NCBI GenBank assembly: GCA_964440095.1
Contig: CAYTPZ010000001.1
Coordinates: 62,001 to 126,000 of the forward strand
From: JACNKJ01 sp964440095
Lineage (GTDB): Bacteria; Krumholzibacteriota; Krumholzibacteriia; JACNKJ01
Direction: 5' to 3'
DNA length: 64,000 nt
Part shown: in pieces, positions 54,012 through 59,965 of the stretch
How the letters are laid out: every line of letters begins with the position of its first letter
Numbering within the stretch: the stretch's first letter is position 1
The notes under the pieces: generated by a model
The model's database searches: none
Told to the model about the DNA's origin: nothing
The model's input: the letters and a program-made list of their open reading frames with translations, nothing else
Position numbers and translations under genes: made by a program

Positions 54012-54521
54012 ATGGACTGGTTGACGGATGCCACAGGCAATCTGCCTCCCTTCTGGCGAATTCTACTCTTCGCCATGCTTCCGATTTTAGAGCTTCGAGG
54101 AGCCATTCCCTGGGCACTGTTTGTGGAAAATATGCCATGGCTCGAAGCCTACCTGATCGCTGTTCTCGGCAATGCCATTCCCGTGGTTCCCCTTCTTCTA
54201 TTTCTGGGCCCCGCCGAGAAGTATTTGGGGAAGTGGAAGATCTTCCGTCGATTCTTCGATTGGCTTTTCGCTCGAACCCGGAGGCGCGGAAAGCTCATTG
54301 ATCGATTCAAGATTCTCGGTCTCATCCTTTTTGTGGGCATTCCCTTGCCCGTAACGGGAGCCTGGACCGGCTCAGCCGCGGCCTACGTCTTCGGTATCGA
54401 GAAACGGAAAGCCTTTCCCGCCATTCTCACGGGGATTCTCATGGCGGGTGTGGTTGTGACCTTGGCCTGCAAAGGCGTGCTGGGAGTTGGCGGGTTCTTC
54501 AAGGATTTCCGAAGTCATTGA
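54012..54521 (+). CDS. COG2426 small membrane protein (putative multidrug export)
   Basis: A 169-residue integral membrane protein with about four helices. ILLFAMLPILELRGAIPWAL, LIAVLGNAIPVVPLLLFLGP and LILFVGIPLPVTGAWTGSAAAYVFGI match the family annotated as 'small multi-drug export protein'. That name rests on thin evidence and the true substrate is unknown. In Geobacter-like surE-pcm-rpoS clusters a small membrane protein occupies a comparable place. AAAGG precedes the ATG. Confidence 0.78.
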   Translation: MDWLTDATGNLPPFWRILLFAMLPILELRGAIPWALFVENMPWLEAYLIAVLGNAIPVVPLLLFLGPAEKYLGKWKIFRRFFDWLFARTRRRGKLIDRFKILGLILFVGIPLPVTGAWTGSAAAYVFGIEKRKAFPAILTGILMAGVVVTLACKGVLGVGGFFKDFRSH

Positions 54522-54531
54522 TCGCAGCCTC

Positions 54532-54560
54532 TTTACAAAGACGCTCTCATGCCTTAATTT
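54532..54560 (+). promoter_or_regulatory. Putative promoter of tRNA-Pro(CGG) and sigma factor
   Basis: TTTACA (54532-54537), 17 bases, TAATTT (54555-54560), 12 bases before the tRNA. Moderate match. Confidence 0.4.
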
Positions 54561-54571
54561 CGCACGGAAGT

Positions 54572-54646
54572 CGGGGTGTAGCGCAGCCCGGTTAGCGCGC
54601 CTCGTTCGGGACGAGGAAGTCGGAGGTTCGAATCCTCTCACCCCGA
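54572..54646 (+). tRNA. tRNA-Pro (anticodon CGG)
   Basis: A 75-base cloverleaf: acceptor CGGGGTG / CACCCCG, D arm GCGC...GCGC, anticodon stem CCTCG / CGAGG with loop TTCGGGA (anticodon CGG, reads CCG), T arm GGAGG-TTCGAAT-CCTCT, discriminator A followed by CCT. Confidence 0.93.
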
Positions 54647-54671
54647 CCTTATTTTATCCGCCGGGAGTCAG

Positions 54672-55490
54672 ATGTCCTTAGAATACGAGGACCAGTACAT
54701 CCGGGAGATCGCTGATCATCCGGTCCTTTCCGCCGAGGAGGAACAGGAACTCGGTAGGCTCGTTCAGGCCGGTAGCCTGACGGCCAAGCGAAAGATGATC
54801 ATCAGCAATCTCAAATTGGTGGTAAGTATCGCCCGGTCCTTCAGAGGACGGGGCGTTCCTTTTCTGGATATCGTCGAAGAAGGCAACCTCGGCCTGATTC
54901 GGGCCGTGGAAAAGTTCAATCCCGATCTCGGTTTCCGCTTCTCCACTTATGCGTCCTACTGGATCAAACAGGCCATGGCGCGAGCGGTTGCTAATCAGGG
55001 CCGCACCATCCGTATTCCCTTCCATGTCTTTCAACTCGTGAATCGTTTTCTCAAGTTGTCTGGGAAGGATGGAAACGCCATCGCCAAGGTCAGCGATAGC
55101 GAATTGGCGGAACGCCTGCATTGCAGCGAGCGAAAAGCCCATCTGGTTCGGGATCTGGTGCGAGGCGTTCTTTCCCTGGATCTCATGATGAGCCAGGGAG
55201 CATTTCGCGAACTGTATTCCGACGGCCGCAATCAGAGTACTCACACGCCTGAAGATCTCGTCTCCCTGCAGCTTGAACACGAGCGTTTGCATCGTCTGAT
55301 GGACAAGCTTTCAGAGCGTGAACGAGCGGTGTTAAGAATTCGCTATGGCTTCGAATCTGAAGGGGAGTTCAAAACTCTTGAAGTAACCGGACAAGCCTTC
55401 GGCGTAACCCGAGAGCGAGCCAGACAGATTGAGAAAAGTGCCTTGCGCAAGTTAAGAGTTTTGATGATATCTGAAGACGAGTTGCCTTGA
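54672..55490 (+). CDS. RpoD/RpoS-like group 2 sigma factor
   Basis: A 272-residue sigma70. Region 1.2 (YIREIADHPVLSAEEEQELGRLV) is followed by region 2 (KLVVSIARSFRGRGVPFLDIVEEGNLGLIRAVEKF and FSTYASYWIKQAMARAV), region 3 (ELAERLHCS...) and region 4 with the helix-turn-helix GVTRERARQIEKSALRKL. There is no region 1.1 and it is too short for the primary sigma, so it is an alternative group 2 factor. Position after surE-pcm is that of rpoS in proteobacteria, suggesting a stress or stationary-phase sigma; orthology is unproven. GGGAG is four bases from the ATG. Probably co-transcribed with the flanking tRNAs. Confidence 0.88.
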   Translation: MSLEYEDQYIREIADHPVLSAEEEQELGRLVQAGSLTAKRKMIISNLKLVVSIARSFRGRGVPFLDIVEEGNLGLIRAVEKFNPDLGFRFSTYASYWIKQAMARAVANQGRTIRIPFHVFQLVNRFLKLSGKDGNAIAKVSDSELAERLHCSERKAHLVRDLVRGVLSLDLMMSQGAFRELYSDGRNQSTHTPEDLVSLQLEHERLHRLMDKLSERERAVLRIRYGFESEGEFKTLEVTGQAFGVTRERARQIEKSALRKLRVLMISEDELP

Positions 55491-55502
55491 TTGGATCGGA
55501 TG

Positions 55503-55576
55503 GCCCCCGTAGCTCATCTGGATAGAGCACCAGTTTCCTAAACTGGGTGTAGCAGGTTCGAGTCCTGCCGGGGGCA
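55503..55576 (+). tRNA. tRNA-Arg (anticodon CCU)
   Basis: A 74-base cloverleaf: acceptor GCCCCCG / CGGGGGC, D arm GCTC...GAGC, anticodon stem CCAGT / ACTGG with loop TTCCTAA (anticodon CCT, reads AGG), T arm GCAGG-TTCGAGT-CCTGC, discriminator A followed by CCT. It starts 12 bases after the sigma factor stop with no promoter of its own. Confidence 0.93.
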
Positions 55577-55604
55577 CCTTAGCAGCGGGTGGGGGGGGGA
55601 ATAG

Positions 55605-55721
55605 AAAAAGCAGTCCAAACCCTTCGGTACGTCTTGTCCCGGCCCTGCAGAGGCTCGTGCGGCAAGTGCTTCGCTGAGATGCTTGAGGTGATGGGACACC
55701 GCACCGACAGTAAGGACTGCC
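55605..55721 (-). ncRNA. Candidate structured small RNA (about 117 bases), family unknown
   Basis: The minus strand of the gap between tRNA-Arg and the phosphatase holds a transcription unit without a reading frame. A strong promoter ends seven bases before position 55721. The predicted RNA closes on itself by three nested helices: GGACTGC/GCAGTCC (55714-55720 with 55610-55616), ACCGA/TCGGT (55703-55707 with 55624-55628) and GGGACA/TGTCCC (55693-55698 with 55635-55640). Near-symmetric internal loops separate them, and five U follow the closing helix (55609-55605). The rod shape and size recall 4.5S SRP RNA, but the conserved GGAA-loop motif is missing. 6S, tmRNA and RNase P RNA do not fit either. 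Confidence 0.65.
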
Positions 55722-55727
55722 AAGTAC

Positions 55728-55756
55728 AAACTAGCAGCAGGTTTCCAGACTGTCAA
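55728..55756 (-). promoter_or_regulatory. Extended -10 promoter of the small RNA
   Basis: Minus strand: TTGACA (55756-55751), 17 bases ending in TGC, and TAGTTT (55733-55728). It would start RNA at about 55721, exactly at the closing helix. Confidence 0.7.
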
Positions 55757-55848
55757 ACTTAAAAGAGGCCGAAAGGCATCCTATTCGTCCCTATAACCTC
55801 TATGATAGCAAAGCACTCCATTCATATTCTCATGTGATCTCATAAGAA

Positions 55849-55875
55849 GAGGCGCCTCCGCTTTGGAGACGCCTC
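55849..55875 (-). terminator. Terminator after the phosphatase / small peptide unit
   Basis: Stem GAGGCG-x-CTCC / GGAG-x-CGCCTC (ten pairs, one mismatch, five-base loop). On the minus strand it is followed by TTCTTAT, 29 bases after the small peptide stop. The rest of the gap down to the small RNA promoter shows nothing further. Confidence 0.6.
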
Positions 55876-55903
55876 AGAAATCGAAAACCATTTTTACCCC
55901 TTC

Positions 55904-55954
55904 TTAGTCCCTCAACCACCAGAAGATGTCTACAAAGAGAATGTACCAATGCAT
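55904..55954 (-). CDS. Possible 16-residue Trp-rich peptide
   Basis: On the minus strand, AAAGGAG lies about seven bases before an ATG that opens a 16-residue frame (MHWYILFVDIFWWLRD). It starts 83 bases downstream of the phosphatase stop and ends before a hairpin terminator. The peptide is strongly hydrophobic with three Trp, and could be a tiny membrane peptide. Tandem Trp codons before a hairpin recall a trp attenuator leader, but no biosynthetic gene follows on that strand. Support is the ribosome site and position only. Confidence 0.4.
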   Translation of the reverse strand: MHWYILFVDIFWWLRD

Positions 55955-56037
55955 GGCGATTCTCCTTTCTGTAAAGATAGAATCTTGAACCGCACGAAGA
56001 GTATTCAAGCATCCGCCGTGCCGGAAATAAAAAGGTC

Positions 56038-58524
56038 TTATTTGGAAGAATTCAACCTCAAGAGGATCAACGAGATGTCATCTTTGCTCGCCTTACCTGC
56101 AAAGCTTTCGATGGCGGCAATTACTTCCTCGCCGAGGCGATCTACCGACCAGTTTTGATTGGTTTTCATCCAGGCCAGCAGCCTCTCCTCACCGTAAAGC
56201 TCTCCATCCTCATCTTCCTGCTCCTCGAGACCATCCGACCGGATGAAGAGCAAGTCGCCCGGATTAAGCCTTACGCGGCCTTCTCGGAAAACTCCAGATT
56301 CCTGAATTCCAAGCAGGGGTCCTCCACGGTGGAGCCGCTCAATAAGTCCATCGCGTCTCAGCAGCCAGGGGGTGGGCATGCCCGCATTGCAGAAGCTCAG
56401 CAGGCCCGAACGAGGATCGAGCAGTCCATAGAAAAAAGCAGCGAAAAAACCTTGGAACTGGGGGTCACTGCTGGAACGGACCATGTCGATATTCATGCCC
56501 TCGAGCACTTCGCTCACCGAGCGATCCCTACCGGCCATGGCGCGAAAAGATTGAGCCACGCCCGCCATGAGCAAAGCCGCGGGAATGCCCATTCCGGTGG
56601 CATCACCCAGAGCCAAACCAAGGCGACCGTCCTCCATCTCCATGAAGTCCAGGTAATCTCCGCCCACCTCGCGGCCAGACAGGGTCTTTCCCAATATCTC
56701 CATGCCGGGAATCTTGGGCGACTCTTTTGGCAGGATGCTCTCCTGAATCTTACGAGCGACTTTCAGCTCTCGATCCAGCACTTCTTCCCGAGCCAGGCGC
56801 TCAACCATGGAAAGGTTTTGAATCTGCAAAGCCAAGGAGGGGAGCAATCCCTGAAAAGTCGCCAGGCGACGAGGGGAGTGAAGAGGGGCGGCTCGACAAG
56901 GGCCCAAGACCAGGAGCAGCGGTTCCCTTTTTCCCGGAAATGAAATCAAGAGAGACCAATCGTGCTCGGCGCAAAATCTTTGTGCACGAGATCCTAGTAG
57001 AGACTGGGACCAGTAAGGATCCCATAGTTCGGCTGCCAGAATCTCTTTTTCCGCCAGAAGATGCTTTTCCAAGCGCCTTGGAAGAGTGAAGTTTTCCATG
57101 CTCGGAATGCCCTGTTTGAGCTTGATCTCCGCATCGGCGTGCTCCCAGCTATGCACCTGCATCCAACCGTCTTCGCCCTGCACGAGCCAGAGGGCCCAAC
57201 TGCTTTGCAGGTCTTCACAAAGGGGTTTCGAAATCGTTTCCATCAGGTTGCTTAAATGTGGAAATCCTTCCTGCCCCAGGAGCAATGCCCGAGACTCAGG
57301 CATTTCATCGACTTCATTTCGATGGGACACTCCAGGAAAACGACGGACGAGTGAAAACCAGATGGTCAGACTGAGCACCACGACCAGGGCGGTCATGCTC
57401 AGTGTGCCTACTACCGTATCGGGTTGGGGGCCGAACTTGATCACAACGGCCTGAATGCCCAGGAAAATAAGAAGAAAGGCCGAGCCACGAAGAATTTGAC
57501 GAGCCGCGTTTTCTGCACGGCGCTGTAGGTAGAGAAGGTCGCGGCTCAAGATCCCGTAGGCAAAACTCCAAGGCAAAAATATGAGAAAGAGAGGAGCCGG
57601 CGCTGCCGCAGAGATAACCTTGCTGGGGAAAAGTTGATGGAGGATCTGAAAGAGCAATAGGGGGAACAAACCAATGAGCGCCCCCGTGAGTACCAATCGC
57701 AAACGATATCGCTCGCGTCGTCGGCTCTTGCGGAATGTCTTGATCACGAGCAGAGCCACGGACAGCAACATGAGAATGGCCGAGTGAATACCTGCGGTTT
57801 GCTCCAGTAGAAGTTGAAGTCCCTGAGGTTTGTCGAGCATGAGAACGCCATAGGCATCCATAAGAGTCCAGACAACCGTTGGGGCGTAAATGGCTAAGAT
57901 GATCCATTTGGGACGGGGACGGCTTTCGGGAAACAGTAGGACGAAGTGTAGAAATAGCGGAGCCAGGAACAGCGAAAGCAGATCACTTTCAAGTTCCAGA
58001 ATTATCGTCAGTGGATTGAGCAGGGGCCTCGGCTGAGGCATTAGCAGTGAGCCGAGGATGACACAGAGAAGCAGGAAGAGCATGGCCAGGGAATCTCGCC
58101 GCCTGCGAATCACAAGCCAGCCCGTGAGGAGTATCAGAAGGCCCGCCAGGGTGCGAAGCGCCCAGTATGCCTTCCGAGGCAAACTGAGATACTCCACGGG
58201 ATGCACGACTTCCAGTCTTTCGCCATCTCGCTCAATGCCGAGCAGCAAGGGTCCATCGAGCCCTTCCCGTGCCATGAGGGAACGGGCTCCAAGATCTCCC
58301 TTTGCGGGAATTCCATTGACGGTGAGAAGGCAATCCTCGGCCTGCAAATTTGTGGGGGAGTCGGGACCGGGGATAACGCGTAGGCTATGAATCCTCAGCC
58401 CCGGATCCGGATAGTGCATCCGGTCCTGGAGCCCCCAGAGGGCCAACAAGGCCGCCAGGACCGGGATGGCCTGGAGGAGAAGGGACCTGGGGGAGCGGTT
58501 GCCTGCTGTCGAACGGAGTCCCAT
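56038..58524 (-). CDS. Membrane PP2C (SpoIIE-type) phosphatase with PDZ-like and 7TM domains
   Basis: An 828-residue sensor-type phosphatase. An N-terminal anchor is followed by a PDZ-like extracytoplasmic domain (about 40-125, DCLLTVNGIPAKGDLGARSL), then seven or so transmembrane helices (about 130-375) and a GAF-like region. A SpoIIE/RsbU-type PP2C domain starts near 590. Metal-site elements are G621-G622-D623 (GGDYLDF), GDATGMGIPAALLM, RSDGLEE and KDDISLILL. Such enzymes dephosphorylate anti-anti-sigma factors; no partner gene lies beside it. ATG 58524 is chosen over TTG 58560. Divergent from the YfgM-like gene. Confidence 0.82.
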   Translation of the reverse strand: MGLRSTAGNRSPRSLLLQAIPVLAALLALWGLQDRMHYPDPGLRIHSLRVIPGPDSPTNLQAEDCLLTVNGIPAKGDLGARSLMAREGLDGPLLLGIERDGERLEVVHPVEYLSLPRKAYWALRTLAGLLILLTGWLVIRRRRDSLAMLFLLLCVILGSLLMPQPRPLLNPLTIILELESDLLSLFLAPLFLHFVLLFPESRPRPKWIILAIYAPTVVWTLMDAYGVLMLDKPQGLQLLLEQTAGIHSAILMLLSVALLVIKTFRKSRRRERYRLRLVLTGALIGLFPLLLFQILHQLFPSKVISAAAPAPLFLIFLPWSFAYGILSRDLLYLQRRAENAARQILRGSAFLLIFLGIQAVVIKFGPQPDTVVGTLSMTALVVVLSLTIWFSLVRRFPGVSHRNEVDEMPESRALLLGQEGFPHLSNLMETISKPLCEDLQSSWALWLVQGEDGWMQVHSWEHADAEIKLKQGIPSMENFTLPRRLEKHLLAEKEILAAELWDPYWSQSLLGSRAQRFCAEHDWSLLISFPGKREPLLLVLGPCRAAPLHSPRRLATFQGLLPSLALQIQNLSMVERLAREEVLDRELKVARKIQESILPKESPKIPGMEILGKTLSGREVGGDYLDFMEMEDGRLGLALGDATGMGIPAALLMAGVAQSFRAMAGRDRSVSEVLEGMNIDMVRSSSDPQFQGFFAAFFYGLLDPRSGLLSFCNAGMPTPWLLRRDGLIERLHRGGPLLGIQESGVFREGRVRLNPGDLLFIRSDGLEEQEDEDGELYGEERLLAWMKTNQNWSVDRLGEEVIAAIESFAGKASKDDISLILLRLNSSK

Positions 58525-58580
58525 GGGCTCAATTTGGCCGCGGAAGGCCCTGCCTGTCAACGGGAAGCTGCCGGAGGGGC

Positions 58581-58609
58581 TTGATGGATGGCAAGCCCCG
58601 TGCTAACTT
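58581..58609 (+). promoter_or_regulatory. Extended -10 promoter of the YfgM-like gene
   Basis: TTGATG (58581-58586), 17 bases ending in TGC, and TAACTT (58604-58609), 44 bases before the GTG start. Confidence 0.55.
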
Positions 58610-58653
58610 GCCGGGAATCGAATTTCTAAAACCCTCTAAACGGAGGCTTTGCA

Positions 58654-59349
58654 GTGGTCGCGAAGAAGAGGCTCAGCAAGAGCCAGCTCAGGGACGACAA
58701 ATTCATCGACACCGTCGCCCATTATGCGGGGGTGCTCCGCGAGCATCAGCGCAGCATTATTGGCGGCCTGGCTGTCGTCCTGATTCTGATCCTGGCGGTG
58801 TCTTGGGGCGTCCGCTACATGAACAAATCCGATGAGGAATCCCGCGTGGCATTCTCCGGTGCTCTGGGAGAGCTCGATCTCGCCATCCAGGATAACCTTC
58901 CCGATGGCTATGAAATCGCTCTACAGAGCTTTGAGGCCATTAATAGCCAGTTCAGCGGCAAGACCGCGGGTCGCTGGTCCATCTACTATACGGGCTTCTG
59001 CAAGGAACAGTTGAAGAACTTCCAGGGGGCGCTGGACGATTTCGACGCCTACATCGCCAGCGGCGACCAAGAATTCGAGTTGGCCGCGCAGCAGGGACGT
59101 GCGTCTTGCCTGCATAGCCTCGGAAAGACTCGAGCCGCGGCCGAAGTGTTGGAAACTTTGGCCGAGCGTCCCGGTGCCAGTGAGGAAATGGTACGTGGAT
59201 GGCTCTATCGCGCCAGCCAGATCTACTTTACCGGCCAGTACTTCGAAAATGCGGAAACTGCATTAGCCAAGCTCGAGGCCATGGGCGCCGGAACCTACGA
59301 AGCGAAGATGAAACGCGATCAGGCGGCATTGGCGGCCTTGCGCAGCTAA
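58654..59349 (+). CDS. YfgM-like membrane-anchored TPR protein
   Basis: A 231-residue protein: basic cytosolic N-terminus, one transmembrane helix (about 38-55, GGLAVVLILILAVSWGV), then TPR-like helices outside (GALDDFDAYIASGDQ, GRASCLHSLGKTRAAAEVLE, GQYFENAETALAKLE). The layout matches YfgM, a SecYEG-associated periplasmic chaperone partner, though similarity is mainly architectural; a general TPR scaffold is also possible. It starts at GTG 58654 with CGGAGG upstream. Own promoter and terminator, so it is monocistronic. Confidence 0.65.
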   Translation: MVAKKRLSKSQLRDDKFIDTVAHYAGVLREHQRSIIGGLAVVLILILAVSWGVRYMNKSDEESRVAFSGALGELDLAIQDNLPDGYEIALQSFEAINSQFSGKTAGRWSIYYTGFCKEQLKNFQGALDDFDAYIASGDQEFELAAQQGRASCLHSLGKTRAAAEVLETLAERPGASEEMVRGWLYRASQIYFTGQYFENAETALAKLEAMGAGTYEAKMKRDQAALAALRS

Positions 59350-59375
59350 GCTTCCCAGGGAAGAGCGAAATTGAT

Positions 59376-59412
59376 GGGGGACATCGGATAAACGGTGTTC
59401 CCCTTTTTCTTT
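59376..59412 (+). terminator. Terminator after the YfgM-like gene
   Basis: An 8-bp stem (GGGGGACA / TGTTCCCC, one G-T pair) with a 12-base loop, followed by TTTTTCTTT. Confidence 0.75.
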
Positions 59413-59415
59413 GCG

Positions 59416-59444
59416 TTGACTTATCAGCGGGAAAGTGGAATTCT
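59416..59444 (+). promoter_or_regulatory. Putative promoter of the DUF4870-like gene
   Basis: TTGACT (59416-59421), 17 bases ending in TGG, and AATTCT (59439-59444), 37 bases before the TTG start. Good -35, weak -10. Confidence 0.4.
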
Positions 59445-59481
59445 CCAGCCGATTAGAGCCTCTGAGCGGAAAGGATTCCAC

Positions 59482-59871
59482 TTGCAGGAAAACACGCCTC
59501 TGCATGAAGACCAGGCAAGTGATTCATCGGAATCCTGGTTGGCAGCGATTTCATACCTGCCGATCATCTGCCTCATCCCGTACTTCTTCCACGGTACACG
59601 TCCCTATGTCGCGTATCACGCACGCCAGGGCCTTCTGCTCTTCCTGCTCGAACTGGCAGGACTGCTCACTTACTGGACCGTGAAGCTGACTTTCGGGCGC
59701 ATACCGTTTCTCGGAAACGTTGTGATGTTCCTCCTCCTTCTCGCCATTTTACTTCCCGTGGTGGCTTTGATCATTCTGGGTTTCGCCAAGGCTCTCACGG
59801 GCGAAAAGGGACCACTTCCTTGGATCGGGCATTGGGCAGACAAGATTCCACCGGCTCCCTCGGGGGACTAG
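59482..59871 (+). CDS. DUF4870-like small membrane protein
   Basis: A 129-residue protein with a short acidic N-terminus and about three transmembrane helices: LAAISYLPIICLIPYFF, GLLLFLLELAGLLTYW and VVMFLLLLAILLPVVALIILGFAKAL. The SYLP...ARQGLLLF pattern resembles the DUF4870/Tic20-like group, of unknown function. TTG 59482 is chosen because AAGGA is seven bases upstream; the frame opens earlier without a ribosome site. The dif site lies 18 bases after its stop. Confidence 0.65.
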   Translation: MQENTPLHEDQASDSSESWLAAISYLPIICLIPYFFHGTRPYVAYHARQGLLLFLLELAGLLTYWTVKLTFGRIPFLGNVVMFLLLLAILLPVVALIILGFAKALTGEKGPLPWIGHWADKIPPAPSGD

Positions 59872-59888
59872 CCCATGCCGCTGCACAG

Positions 59889-59916
59889 TTGTCGCATAAT
59901 GTATATTATGTTAACT
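59889..59916 (+). other. dif site for XerCD recombination
   Basis: A 28-base site: XerC arm TTGTCGCATAA, six-base centre TGTATA, XerD arm TTATGTTAACT. As I recall E. coli dif (XerC arm GGTGCGCATAA, centre TGTATA, XerD arm TTATGTTAAAT), 22 consecutive bases are identical, from the XerC-arm CGCATAA through the XerD-arm TTATGTTAA. It lies between two genes in a 94-base gap. Both recombinase genes are in this window. It marks the chromosome-dimer resolution point and hence, probably, the replication-terminus region. Its right part could also serve as an extended -10 (TGT-TAACTA) for the next gene. Confidence 0.9.
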
Positions 59917-59965
59917 AGAGATGTCGCACCCAAGGGGGGCGCCTCTCAGGGTCTGGAGGCTTGAA

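Noticed and set aside
55605..55721. Small RNA as 4.5S SRP RNA
   Set aside because: Size, rod shape and part of the 3' strand fit, but the conserved GGAA tetraloop and AGCAGCC motif are absent on either strand, so I left it unnamed.
55538..55756. Minus-strand frame across tRNA-Arg and the small RNA
   Set aside because: It ends in CPRQDSNLLHPV-type text, the usual spurious translation of a tRNA gene, and covers a structured RNA candidate.
55849..55954. Trp attenuator leader with terminator
   Set aside because: Tandem Trp codons precede a hairpin, but nothing biosynthetic lies downstream on that strand; only the small RNA and a tRNA on the opposite strand follow.
59895..59910. Palindrome CATAAT-GTAT-ATTATG as a repressor operator before the acyl-CoA ligase gene
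   Set aside because: The wider 28 bases match dif arm by arm, which explains the symmetry better than a TetR/FadR-type operator.
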